Shown here: positions 12,856-20,898 of the stretch, one piece after another
How the letters are laid out: every line of letters starts with the position of its first letter
Position numbering within the stretch: the first letter of the stretch is position 1
Origin: a virus
Reading direction: 5' to 3' (one strand)
IMG/VR virus record: IMGVR_UViG_3300042291_001586
Coordinates: 1 to 31,248 of that record
DNA length: 31,248 nucleotides
Translations under genes and position numbers: made by a program
The notes under the pieces: generated by a model
Databases searched by the model: none
Seen by the model: only the letters and a program-made list of their open reading frames with translations
Told to the model about the DNA's origin: nothing

Positions 12856-14507
12856 CGATTTCTAAACTTTCAACTGCCCTAGGTGCAGGGTCTGCGATCC
12901 CAACAGCGGGTCGTTTCGCACAGATTAGTAGTGGTGGAACTGTTACGAGTTATACGGATTCTGGGATCACCTATGAGGTAAGGACGTTTACGGCTAGTGA
13001 TTCGCTGGTGGTGTCTAGTTCTGGTGTTGTTGATGTTCTTATTGTTGGTGGCGGTGGAAGTGGTGGAAAAGAAAATGGTGCAACTGGATATAACGGCGGT
13101 GGCGGTGGAGCCGGTGGTTTTGTAAGTGCTTCAAGGGTTTTTCTTAATTCTGGAAGTACAACTATTACTGTTGGTGCTGGTGCTTCTGCTCTTAGCACAA
13201 CCGGATCAGATTCTCAAATTCTTGGCTACATAACTGCCGTTGGTGGTGGTACTGGTGGTCGCGCAAGTGCAACAACTGGACATGACACACCTCAACGCGG
13301 TGGATCTGGTGGAGGTGGGCGTAACAGTTCAATAGCACTTACACGCGGTGGTGGCGCTGCGGTACTTAACCAAGGAAATAGTGGTGGTGCTGGTTCTTCT
13401 GTAGATAATGATACAACAGCCGGTGGTGGTGGAGGTGGCGGTGCTGGGGCTGTTGGTGGTACTGGAACAACTTCTGTTGGTGGTGTTGGAGGAGCAGGAT
13501 CAGCAAGCACTATCACTGGTACATCTGTTACTTATGCTGGTGGTGGTGGGGGTGCTCGTAATAATGGATCAGCGGGTGTTGGTGGTTCAGGTGGCGGTGG
13601 TGCTGGTGGTACAACAAATGGTACAAACGGTACTGCCAATCTTGGCGGTGGCGGTGGTGGTGCTTATTACACTAATACTCCGGGTAACGGTGGCTCTGGT
13701 GTTGTTATCGTTCGCACGATCATTGCCGGTTCAGCAGCGGGTGTCAGTGCTACTGGTGGAACAGTTACTACTTACACGGGTGACGGTACTAACGGCGTTT
13801 CAGGGCAGTCGTACCGTGTGCATTCTTTCACTGCGAGTTCTTCGCTGGTTGTGAGTGGTGCAGGTTTTGTGGACTGCCTCGTTGTGTCCGGTGGGGGCGC
13901 AAGTGGTTCTGGTGCTGGTGCTGCTGCGCGTGGCGGTGGCGGTGGTGGTGCAGGTGGTTGCATGAATTACTCAAATATGTTTCTTGCTTCGGGTGCATAT
14001 ACGGTTACTGTTGGCGCTGGTGGAACGGCTGACGGTTCGACAGTTGCTATTCCCGGTAAGCAGGGCGGTGGCTCACAATTAGGGGCTATTGGTATCTGCG
14101 GTGGTGGTGCTGCGGGTGGAGCGACAACGACTGGTGCAGGTGGCCTTGGTTGGTCAGGTGGATCAGGCGGCGGTGGTGGTGGAGGATCAACAGGATCTGC
14201 TACTGGCGGTGTAGGAACACCCGGAATTGGAAATGCGGGAGCCACGGCAACATCAGGCGCAGGTGGTGGTGGTGGTGGTGCTACTGCTGCTGGTGGAGTA
14301 CCTACTGCTGGAACCGGATTGTCTTCGTCAATTACGGGATCATCTGTGACTTATGCTACGGGCGGTGCTGGTGGGGCAACTTCAGGTAACGCTGCTGGTG
14401 TAGCCGGTGGTGCGAACACTGGTAACGGTGCAAGTGGTGGCGCTGCAAATAGTGGGGCTTCAGCCAATGGTGGTTCCGGTATCGTAATCGTTCGCTACCC
14501 AATCTAA
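12852..14507 (+). CDS. Large two-domain glycine-rich tail adhesin
   Basis: A 551-residue protein coupled by ATGA to the sulfotransferase. It has two successive glycine-rich domains with the same plan. Domain 1 starts TYEVRTFTASDSLVVSSSGVVDVLIVGGGGSGG (about residue 41) and ends GGSGVVIVRTI (about 280-290). Domain 2 starts SYRVHSFTASSSLVVSGAGFVDCLVVSGGG (about 318) and ends GGSGIVIVRYPI at the C-terminus. The glycine blocks contain many GGGGG runs and STITGTSVTYAGGGGGA-like repeats. Polyglycine-type adhesin lattices are known in tail tips. The gene probably arose by tandem duplication of an adhesin domain like that in the two other genes. Confidence 0.85.
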   Translation: MTISKLSTALGAGSAIPTAGRFAQISSGGTVTSYTDSGITYEVRTFTASDSLVVSSSGVVDVLIVGGGGSGGKENGATGYNGGGGGAGGFVSASRVFLNSGSTTITVGAGASALSTTGSDSQILGYITAVGGGTGGRASATTGHDTPQRGGSGGGGRNSSIALTRGGGAAVLNQGNSGGAGSSVDNDTTAGGGGGGGAGAVGGTGTTSVGGVGGAGSASTITGTSVTYAGGGGGARNNGSAGVGGSGGGGAGGTTNGTNGTANLGGGGGGAYYTNTPGNGGSGVVIVRTIIAGSAAGVSATGGTVTTYTGDGTNGVSGQSYRVHSFTASSSLVVSGAGFVDCLVVSGGGASGSGAGAAARGGGGGGAGGCMNYSNMFLASGAYTVTVGAGGTADGSTVAIPGKQGGGSQLGAIGICGGGAAGGATTTGAGGLGWSGGSGGGGGGGSTGSATGGVGTPGIGNAGATATSGAGGGGGGATAAGGVPTAGTGLSSSITGSSVTYATGGAGGATSGNAAGVAGGANTGNGASGGAANSGASANGGSGIVIVRYPI

Positions 14508-14509
14508 AT

Positions 14510-14519
14510 ATGATAAAAT
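14510..14519 (+). promoter_or_regulatory. Extended -10 promoter ATGATAAAAT
   Basis: A one-base variant of the repeated 10-mer, three bases after the adhesin stop and 23 bases before ATG 14542. AAGGAG lies at 14528-14533. Confidence 0.65.
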
Positions 14520-14541
14520 ATATAAAAAAAGGAGAAATGAA

Positions 14542-14823
14542 ATGGCATATGAAAACGCACACGCGGCCCGAATCGAAGATGGGATCGTTCGAGAAGTAAT
14601 CGTGATCCCTCGGCAAGAGGACGACCGCGACGATCTTGTGACCGCTTACTGCAACAGCATCGGGCTGAGTGGCACTTGGATTGATACCTCATACATTGGT
14701 GCTCGAAGAGGTTGTTATGCAGGGATCGGCTACTCATACGACAGCGAGAATGATATATTTGTTGCTCCTGTTATTGAGATACCCGAAGAAGCCCTTGTAT
14801 TAGAGCCTGTTACAGAAGTATAA
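14542..14823 (+). CDS. Small conserved tail-associated protein
   Basis: A 93-residue protein with the pattern AARIEDGIVREVIVIP....AYCNSIGLSGTWIDTSYIGARRGCYAGIGYSYDSENDIFVAP. This matches a short protein family common in phage tail regions, where the consensus reads roughly AR+++N.V..VIVV...W..TSY......YAGIGYTYD...D.F..P. Its function is not established; it is usually near fibre or baseplate genes. The 5' two thirds are much GC-richer than the flanks, hinting at recent exchange. A promoter and AAGGAG precede the ATG. Confidence 0.7.
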   Translation: MAYENAHAARIEDGIVREVIVIPRQEDDRDDLVTAYCNSIGLSGTWIDTSYIGARRGCYAGIGYSYDSENDIFVAPVIEIPEEALVLEPVTEV

Positions 14824-14943
14824 AACAGTTATTAAGCCTGTTTATATTTAGTATTGTATGTATTTGATCTGCACGGCATTGAGCTTAACTAGACCATAAC
14901 CTTAACAATTCTATAATATAAATTATATCTTTCATACTCATTC
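14824..14943 (+). other. Intergenic gap with a weak hairpin
   Basis: A 120-base gap. AAACAG / CTGTTT (14823-14828 and 14838-14843) forms a 6-bp stem followed by an AT-rich stretch, possibly a weak terminator. The remainder is AT-rich, with a TATAAT at 14915-14920 well upstream of the next gene. I see no RNA gene. Confidence 0.3.
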
Positions 14944-14953
14944 ATGATAAAAT
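14944..14953 (+). promoter_or_regulatory. Extended -10 promoter ATGATAAAAT (near-leaderless)
   Basis: A one-base variant of the 10-mer. Start +7 after the last base gives about 14960, only three bases before ATG 14963. No Shine-Dalgarno site is present. Confidence 0.6.
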
Positions 14954-14962
14954 TAAGATACA

Positions 14963-17900
14963 ATGCTAACCAATTCTAATTTGTATGCAGAAAAAATTTT
15001 TTCAGAGCATCCATTAGCTCTATGGCCTCTTGATGAGAATATAACATATTTGCAATTATTTTCTGATTCCCGCCAAGATCTTGGAAATAATGAAAATTGG
15101 ACATTAACCAATCTAACTGAATCTTCTCCTGTTTCTTATTCAAGCACCCCAATTGACTCTAGTCCCTCTTCTAGATTTTCCGTAACATCTTCTGCTTCCT
15201 ATTCTTCTAATATTGTAAGTTCTTTTACTTTAAATAGCTCTAGTGATTTTAATGACTCTAGATCTACCGCTTGTTTTTCTACCCACGTTTATCAAACATC
15301 TGTCTTTATTGAGTCATTTGAAATTGGAGTAATTTACGACGGAGTAGAATATTATTCTCAATATTCTTTTGAGTCAGATCTTGGTTGGCATAAAATATCT
15401 CACACCTTTAATTTACCATCAAATAAAAACTTAACATTCTTTATTAGAACTAACTATTCGGATTTTGGTTCTATATCTGATTTTGTAACTCAATTTAACG
15501 GAGCCTCTCTAGGACAATGGTCTGAGCAATTTAATGATACAAGTTTGGGCTTTGACTATCAAGACTTTCCAGCAAACCTTGAACATCTTTTAACTTCAGG
15601 TTCTGCATATAGTTATGTTGTTTTAGATTCCTACGGAACTGACACAGATATGAATGGATATTATCTATTAAAAGATAATAAAATTTATGCAGAAAATGCT
15701 GGGATTCCAATGGTATTTGGATCTAACCATACAACAAGAATTCTTGAAGCACCCGATGGCAACCCCTCTATAATGTTTCCAGGAAACGGATTTCTAAATG
15801 ATTCGGGAAAATATAATAATTACACACTGGAAGCCTGGATTAGATTAGATAACTTATCTGCTGATCCCATAAAAATTATTGGACCAATTGAATCAACTGA
15901 CGGGGTATATGTAGAAGAAGGTTTTATTAGCATAAAGATTGGATTCTATGTAAAGTCTTATTTTGTTGGCAAATGGTATAGACCAATGCTTATTCATTTT
16001 AAATATTCAGAAATAGAGGCCAGCCTTCTTATTAATGGACAGCAAGTTATTACCATGCCATTTGATTTAAACAACATAACTTTTCCATCTAAAAGCTCTT
16101 CTGCCTCCCTTGAGCAGGACTGGATCGGAGTGTATGGAAACGACCTTATCTCACCATTTGAAATTGACTGCATTTCTATTACTCCATATTTAATTCCATT
16201 AGAAATGGCTAAAAGAAGATTTGTCTATGGACAGGGAGTTCCTGAAGCAAATAGATCAGGCGGCACCTTTTCAACCAACTCTACGTTGTTTGATTATTCA
16301 TTTGCAAACTATGCTTCTAATATTTTATACCCAGACGTTACTCCTTGGAGAAGTGGATACGCAAACAATTTAGATACAACATCAACATACATGACAACTC
16401 CAAGCTATGACTTGCCAGAAGTTCAATTAAAAAGAAACTCAAGATTTTTGTCAACTCTTCAATGGTTTGAAGAAAATAAAACGGCAAATGATGAGAACCC
16501 AGATCAATTTACCTACTTTTTAATGAAACCTTTATTTGAAAGAGAAAGGTTCCTTGCCTGGAGTGAGGTCTATAACAGCGGAGTAAATACTTGGCAGAAT
16601 TTTTCTACATCAACCTGGTATGACTCAACTCATGAATTTTTTGTTAATGAAGATATTTTTTATTCAGACATTACTGTCTATTACGATAGTTTAAATATTT
16701 TAACAGATAGACTAGCGTCGGTTGTTGGTGTTTTTAAATCTCCAGAGGATTCAGTAATTTCACAAACCCTGTTTTTGTTTAAAAATAAAACAACGGGTGC
16801 AACAATAAATATTTCTTTAAATATAAATTTGCTAAGCTATATTTATACATCTCCTACTGGAGTGCAATCAGTATTAAAAAATGAAGTAGTAGAAGACAAT
16901 GAATATTTTGTAGCTGGAATAAATTTGAGTGATATTGAATCAAGCAAGTACTCTATTATTGGAAATTTCTTTTCATCTCTAGACAGTATCTCTCTAAATA
17001 TTGGTGGATATTTTGAAAATTCTTTTGCTGGAAAAATATTTGCAGTGCATTTTAATAATAACTTTTTTCATAAAAAAGATATGAATAACTTTTTTTCAAA
17101 TGGCTTTGTTGATCAAACATCTGGAACTCAAAATGTTTCAGGGGAGCTTATTGAATATACCGCAAACTATTCTTTGTTACCAGTAAAGCAGGACAATATT
17201 ATTAGTTTAGATATTGGAGTTGCAGGTTATTGGGAAGACATCCAACCCCTATCTTTTTTTGGTAAATATGTAAATGATAGATACGGAAACTCATATTATG
17301 ACTTGGACATGCTTCAGTTTAATATTGATGTTCCTAGTCGTTCAGAACTAGACGAGGCCATCACGCAATATCTAACATATGGGGCACTAGATCTTTTGTA
17401 TGCTACATACTCCGATCTTTCAAATACTGCTTTAACTAACTATGCAAACTACGCAGAGCTAGTAAGCGAGGGAGCAATAGAGGTAGCTCAGGGAAGATTT
17501 GACACAAACGTATCAACCTATCTTTCTTTTCAAAGGTATGCAGATGTTGGGAAAAAACCATATAGTGACTTTACTAATGTTGAAGATGTTCCGTACAACA
17601 ATGTGCTTTCTTTTAATGGCTCAACATACTTAGATACTAAATATGAAATTGTTGATAATACAATTATCTTTCCCCCAAAAATTCCAGACTTTAAGGATTA
17701 TTACTTAGGAATTCATCTTGAAATTAAAGTTCGGGGAATAAATAAAAAGAATCTGTCACTTAGAAGAATGGAACTTTCATCTTTAGCTTTTGACGATTCC
17801 TCTGCCTATGAAGTTGGAACAAGGTATTCAAACTCTGTTTATCCATTTGCAAGAACAAAATATTTATTTGATTATAAACAAAACAATCCATTTACCATAT

Positions 17901-18694
17901 ATAAAGATTCTTCCCCTTATTTGTATCTAACTGAATACTCTGGAATCTATGTAAATCCATTTGAGTCGGACTACACTCGTGGAGTCATTGTTCCATTAAA
18001 TAAAAATAAAGAAGATCTTTATTCAGTTGGGGGTTTGCAATTTTGGTCAAGGTATCCGCTAAACGTATTTCCAGAAACTCCATTTATTGTTGCTAAAATA
18101 AAAACAGAAACAACAGACATAGACTTTTATTTACAACCAGAGTCGGGAGGGAAGAGGGCTTTCTTAAAGAGCTATAGCTACTTAACGGGCCAAGAAGTAG
18201 AAACCATATCTTTCTTTCAGGATGGGATAGAAGTTAAAAATCCAATATTTTATCCAAAACAATGGTCAGCCGTAAACATGTCTTTCTTAGATCCTATAAA
18301 CTCAGATAATTTTACTGGAAAGCTAGAACTATACTCAGGACTGGTATTTAATAACATTGTTGAGTATAACTACACAGAAACCTTGCTTAATAACTCAAAG
18401 ACAGTATTTAAAAAATGGTTCCAGGTATACACTGACGAGACAGAAAATAATGCAATAAATTATTGGCAAGATATTTTAATTCCTGCAGGTGAAGTGTCTG
18501 AAACATCGTGGAAGCTAGCCACTGCAACTTTAGTAGAAAATCAAAGAACAGTTAATGGGGCAACTGAATACAATAGTCAGGTTGGATTATCTGTTTCTGT
18601 TACAGACGACCTTTCTTCTTTAAGTGTTTATTCAAATGGTTCGGATGTATTCACAGATGTTAAATGGAAAACTTTTGAAGTCTCCTCTGTCTAA
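14963..18694 (+). CDS. Large LamG-domain minor tail protein
   Basis: A 1243-residue protein, the largest in the window. The N-terminus LYAEKIFSEHPLALWPLDE is typical of big minor tail proteins of actinobacteriophages. Two concanavalin A/LamG-like regions are visible. One is at about residues 285-400 (NYTLEAWIRLDNL...IKIGFYVKSYFVGKWYRPMLIHFKYSE...LLINGQQV). The other is at about 600-720, ending SLNIGGYFENSFAGKIFAVHFNNNFF. A further region has paired Tyr/Asn/Ser-rich strands (about 800-1000), and the last part has beta repeats. LamG domains bind glycans, so a role in surface recognition or tail-tip structure is likely. It is Ser/Tyr/Asp-rich and AT-rich with no Shine-Dalgarno site. Confidence 0.8.
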   Translation: MLTNSNLYAEKIFSEHPLALWPLDENITYLQLFSDSRQDLGNNENWTLTNLTESSPVSYSSTPIDSSPSSRFSVTSSASYSSNIVSSFTLNSSSDFNDSRSTACFSTHVYQTSVFIESFEIGVIYDGVEYYSQYSFESDLGWHKISHTFNLPSNKNLTFFIRTNYSDFGSISDFVTQFNGASLGQWSEQFNDTSLGFDYQDFPANLEHLLTSGSAYSYVVLDSYGTDTDMNGYYLLKDNKIYAENAGIPMVFGSNHTTRILEAPDGNPSIMFPGNGFLNDSGKYNNYTLEAWIRLDNLSADPIKIIGPIESTDGVYVEEGFISIKIGFYVKSYFVGKWYRPMLIHFKYSEIEASLLINGQQVITMPFDLNNITFPSKSSSASLEQDWIGVYGNDLISPFEIDCISITPYLIPLEMAKRRFVYGQGVPEANRSGGTFSTNSTLFDYSFANYASNILYPDVTPWRSGYANNLDTTSTYMTTPSYDLPEVQLKRNSRFLSTLQWFEENKTANDENPDQFTYFLMKPLFERERFLAWSEVYNSGVNTWQNFSTSTWYDSTHEFFVNEDIFYSDITVYYDSLNILTDRLASVVGVFKSPEDSVISQTLFLFKNKTTGATINISLNINLLSYIYTSPTGVQSVLKNEVVEDNEYFVAGINLSDIESSKYSIIGNFFSSLDSISLNIGGYFENSFAGKIFAVHFNNNFFHKKDMNNFFSNGFVDQTSGTQNVSGELIEYTANYSLLPVKQDNIISLDIGVAGYWEDIQPLSFFGKYVNDRYGNSYYDLDMLQFNIDVPSRSELDEAITQYLTYGALDLLYATYSDLSNTALTNYANYAELVSEGAIEVAQGRFDTNVSTYLSFQRYADVGKKPYSDFTNVEDVPYNNVLSFNGSTYLDTKYEIVDNTIIFPPKIPDFKDYYLGIHLEIKVRGINKKNLSLRRMELSSLAFDDSSAYEVGTRYSNSVYPFARTKYLFDYKQNNPFTIYKDSSPYLYLTEYSGIYVNPFESDYTRGVIVPLNKNKEDLYSVGGLQFWSRYPLNVFPETPFIVAKIKTETTDIDFYLQPESGGKRAFLKSYSYLTGQEVETISFFQDGIEVKNPIFYPKQWSAVNMSFLDPINSDNFTGKLELYSGLVFNNIVEYNYTETLLNNSKTVFKKWFQVYTDETENNAINYWQDILIPAGEVSETSWKLATATLVENQRTVNGATEYNSQVGLSVSVTDDLSSLSVYSNGSDVFTDVKWKTFEVSSV

Positions 18695-18697
18695 GGC

Positions 18698-18726
18698 TTG
18701 ACCTTTTTCTACATCTACAGTATAAT
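18698..18726 (+). promoter_or_regulatory. Sigma70-type promoter TTGACC-17-TATAAT
   Basis: TTGACC (18698-18703) and a perfect TATAAT (18721-18726) are 17 bases apart, upstream of the glycosyltransferase. Unlike the virion-gene promoters it has a proper -35 and lacks the TGn extension. Confidence 0.8.
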
Positions 18727-18747
18727 AAGAAAAACGATTGGAGTTTT

Positions 18748-19842
18748 ATGGATATTCATCCTACAGTTTGTTTCCTTACCTACGACTGGGCCTTTGGCAC
18801 AAAACCCTTGCAACCAAACGGTTGTGCTTGGTATCGCTGCTACTTGCCAATGAAAGAACTAGAAAAGAATGACTGGGATACTGCAATTGGATTCCCTGGG
18901 TGGAACAATGAACATGGTTTTGGTTTGTTAGTTCCAGACAAAAAAGCTATTCATGGTTGGGACATAATTGTTCTTAAATTGATAATGCTTGAGTCAGTTG
19001 CTTCTAAAATATTGGAAGCAAAAAAAATGGGGCAAAAGATAGTTGTAGACATTGACGATTGGTTTGAGGGTTTAGAAAAAACCAACATGGCTTACACTAC
19101 TACAGATCCTAAGAATAATCCTAACAATAATAGAGATCACTACATGTTTATTATTGAGAATGCAGATGCGATTATTACCTCTACCCCATTCCTTTATGAT
19201 TTTTATAAAAATGAAAAGGGTTTAAAAAATATATTTCTAGTTCGTAATGGTATTGACATAGATCGTTGGACTCCAAGAAAGGATCATTCTCGTGGTCTAC
19301 CACAACTAGGATGGGTAGGTGCTACTCCATGGAGATCAATGGATCTAGAAACATTGTCACCTTGGATTGGTCAATTTCTAGAAAGCAACCATCTATCCTT
19401 TCATCATTCTGGAAATGTTATTAATGCTCCTGTGGCTTCTAATCAACTTGGAATACCAAAATCAGTAAAAACAACAAAAGAGCCAATGAAGCCAATTCAC
19501 TATTACCCAGAACTTTTTAGAAAGATTGATATTGGCCTTGTTCCTCTTAACAATGTAAGATTCAATTATGCAAAGTCTGGAATCAAGGGCCTTGAGTATA
19601 GTGCTGCTGGTGTGCCATGGGTTGCCTCTTATAGCCCTGAGTACGCCATTTTAGAAGAGCAGGGTATTGGAAGAGTAGCAAACAATGAAAGAGAGTGGAT
19701 AGGCCACTTAGAAGAGCTTCTAGACCCAAAGGTTCGTAAAGAAGATGCTGAAAGAAATATTGAAAATATTAAGAAGTATCAGTCTATGGAAGTTCGCGGT
19801 AAAGACTGGAATGAAGTAATGCATCAAATCAGAGACCTATAG
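18748..19842 (+). CDS. Glycosyltransferase, GT-B fold (family 4-like)
   Basis: A 364-residue protein. The N-terminal acceptor-side domain has PNGCAWYRCYLPMKELEK (23-40) and VVDIDDWF (99-106), a pair seen in GT4-type enzymes. SGNVINAPVAS and the C-terminal donor domain follow: LGWVGATPWRSMDLETL (188-204) and FNYAKSGIKGLEYSAAGVPWVAS (272-294), where K276 and E283 are likely nucleotide-sugar contacts. It should transfer a sugar from an activated donor; the acceptor is not evident. Candidates are phage DNA, a virion protein or the host envelope. TTGGAG precedes the ATG. It is transcribed alone from its own promoter and closed by a terminator. Confidence 0.85.
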   Translation: MDIHPTVCFLTYDWAFGTKPLQPNGCAWYRCYLPMKELEKNDWDTAIGFPGWNNEHGFGLLVPDKKAIHGWDIIVLKLIMLESVASKILEAKKMGQKIVVDIDDWFEGLEKTNMAYTTTDPKNNPNNNRDHYMFIIENADAIITSTPFLYDFYKNEKGLKNIFLVRNGIDIDRWTPRKDHSRGLPQLGWVGATPWRSMDLETLSPWIGQFLESNHLSFHHSGNVINAPVASNQLGIPKSVKTTKEPMKPIHYYPELFRKIDIGLVPLNNVRFNYAKSGIKGLEYSAAGVPWVASYSPEYAILEEQGIGRVANNEREWIGHLEELLDPKVRKEDAERNIENIKKYQSMEVRGKDWNEVMHQIRDL

Positions 19843-19846
19843 TAAA

Positions 19847-19910
19847 AACCCCCTACCGAATTGTCATTGCCACCAAATTATTTTCTTTGGTTGTTTTCCG
19901 ATAGGGGGTT
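19847..19910. terminator. Branched bidirectional terminator
   Basis: The outer stem AACCCCCTA / TAGGGGGTT (19847-19855 with 19902-19910), extended by CG/CG across a mismatch, encloses an inner hairpin ACCAAA / TTTGGT (loop TTATTTTC). It sits between the converging glycosyltransferase and lysin genes. A-runs and T-runs on the two flanks let it work on both strands. Confidence 0.75.
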
Positions 19911-19923
19911 CAACTATTTTATT

Positions 19924-20454
19924 TTATTTGCATGGGTACTTGTTGTACCAGCTTACATATCTTTCATAAATAGGGCGAGGTGACCACCCTGCTTTCCATT
20001 TTCCTTGACCATCAATGTCCCACATATACCATGTCTTTCCACCTTTGGATTTCTTATATGCGATTCGAGTATTGTAGTCTCTTGTAAGCAATTTCTTTGA
20101 GTCCCACCACGATGCGTCTTTATGTGCATAATGGTTAAACTGGAACATTCCATAATCATTAGTTGATGAAATTGTTTTTTCATTTCCACCAGATTCTCTC
20201 ATAACAATTGCCCACGCTTCGCGTAAGTTTTCGCCACGGAACCCATGTTTGTGAAGATGTTTCACCAACCAGTTCTTGCATATTTTATTCTTTGGCTTTT
20301 CAACCTTTGTAACTTTTACGACAGGCTGAATAGCCTCCGCCGTGCTCGGTGCAGACTTAGCATACACCTGTTCGTTGGTAGCATTAGCCAAGTTTGTAGA
20401 TCCAGAAAGAACCATCGTCATAACTAATACACCTCCTAGCAGTTTTGTTTTCAT
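19924..20454 (-). CDS. Secreted lysin (lysozyme/transglycosylase-like)
   Basis: A 176-residue protein on the minus strand. The N-terminus is a Sec signal peptide: KTK, a hydrophobic core LLGGVLVMTMVLSG, and an ANA-type cleavage site at about residue 25. After a linker rich in Pro, Lys and Val, a lysozyme-like domain follows: NWLVKHLHKHGF, LREAWAIVMRESGGNEKTISSTNDYGMFQFN (E87 is the likely catalytic acid; NDYGMFQFN is the usual second motif), and WDIDGQGKWKAGWSPRP. C59 and C175 could form a disulfide. It should cut glycan strands of peptidoglycan from outside the membrane. AAGGAGG and a good promoter precede it. It is probably the phage endolysin, or else a virion/host-exit hydrolase. Confidence 0.8.
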   Translation of the reverse strand: MKTKLLGGVLVMTMVLSGSTNLANATNEQVYAKSAPSTAEAIQPVVKVTKVEKPKNKICKNWLVKHLHKHGFRGENLREAWAIVMRESGGNEKTISSTNDYGMFQFNHYAHKDASWWDSKKLLTRDYNTRIAYKKSKGGKTWYMWDIDGQGKWKAGWSPRPIYERYVSWYNKYPCK

Positions 20455-20490
20455 CTGTTTTCCTCCTTGTGCGGCGGCAACAACCTATCT

Positions 20491-20520
20491 AGCATAACAT
20501 CAAAAGGTGTGAATTGTCAA
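20491..20520 (-). promoter_or_regulatory. Promoter of the lysin gene, TTGACA-18-TATGCT
   Basis: On the minus strand TTGACA (20520-20515) and TGTTATGCT (-10 at 20496-20491) are 18 bases apart, about 37 bases before the lysin ATG. It has both a consensus -35 and an extended -10. Confidence 0.7.
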
Positions 20521-20548
20521 GTTTGTGGTCTTTTATGTTCTATTATTA

Positions 20549-20579
20549 GGGGAAAAACCTATCTATTTTGTTTATAGAT
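20549..20579 (-). terminator. Possible terminator of the small minus-strand gene
   Basis: Read on the minus strand, ATCTAT / ATAGAT (20579-20574 with 20566-20561) forms a 6-bp stem with a 7-base loop, followed by AGGTTTTT. It is AT-rich and weak, but well placed after the stop of the 20614-20829 gene. Confidence 0.35.
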
Positions 20580-20613
20580 TAGATCTATTCCCTCCCTCCA
20601 CCCTGTTATGGTA

Positions 20614-20829
20614 TCAACTAGATAGTGCTTTGTCAATAACTGACTTAATATTTTCTATCATATTAGTCCCTGGGTGAATTACATCTCCACTGGCAATATC
20701 ATACAGTACAACTTCTTCATTATCAAGTTCCCTTGGAATTAAAATTTGACTAGCATTTCCAAGAGGCGTTGCTTTACCCCTCTTTACCAAATTGTTATAT
20801 GTGTGAATGTCTTTGACTGTTAACTTCAT
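20614..20829 (-). CDS. Small hypothetical protein
   Basis: A 71-residue minus-strand gene with AAAGGAG before the ATG. It reads MKLTVKDIHTYNNLVKRGKATPLGNASQILIPREL, then VVLYDIASGDVIHPGTNMIENIKSVIDKALSS. A short helix, an IPREL turn, two strands and a C-terminal helix can be guessed. I recognise no family and see no Cys clusters, signal or membrane span. Its position beside the reductase promoter, transcribed away from it, would suit a small regulator, but nothing in the sequence proves that. Confidence 0.6.
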   Translation of the reverse strand: MKLTVKDIHTYNNLVKRGKATPLGNASQILIPRELDNEEVVLYDIASGDVIHPGTNMIENIKSVIDKALSS

Positions 20830-20830
20830 T

Positions 20831-20859
20831 TTGACTCCTTTGTTTTTGTCTGGTAGAAT
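20831..20859 (+). promoter_or_regulatory. Promoter of the ribonucleotide reductase, TTGACT-17-TAGAAT
   Basis: TTGACT (20831-20836) and TGGTAGAAT (-10 at 20854-20859) are 17 bases apart. A second candidate, TTGTCT-18-TATAAT (20846-20851, 20870-20875), overlaps it. The -35 overlaps the Shine-Dalgarno region of the divergent small gene. Confidence 0.65.
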
Positions 20860-20873
20860 TGACCTTACATATA

Positions 20874-20882
20874 ATTCTAACA
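20874..20882 (-). promoter_or_regulatory. Extended -10 TGTTAGAAT of the small minus-strand gene
   Basis: Read on the minus strand, TGTTAGAAT lies 45 bases before the ATG of the 20614-20829 gene. It overlaps the plus-strand TATAAT by two bases, so the two divergent promoters interfere physically. Confidence 0.45.
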
Positions 20883-20898
20883 GAGGAAGTGTTTTTAA

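Noticed and set aside
12971-14245. Proline-rich minus-strand frames opposite the glycine-rich adhesin, and a long Val/Leu-rich plus frame at 13408-13854
   Set aside because: They are mirror or shifted readings of GGT/GGC glycine codons; no ribosome sites and no sensible protein pattern.
13400-14450. Tandem GGTGGTGGT tracts as a possible repeat array or CRISPR-like locus
   Set aside because: The tracts are glycine codons in one open frame, with no fixed-length spacers and no cas genes.
9053-14507. Diversity-generating retroelement acting on the adhesin genes
   Set aside because: No reverse transcriptase, template repeat or adenine-biased variable repeat is visible in the window.
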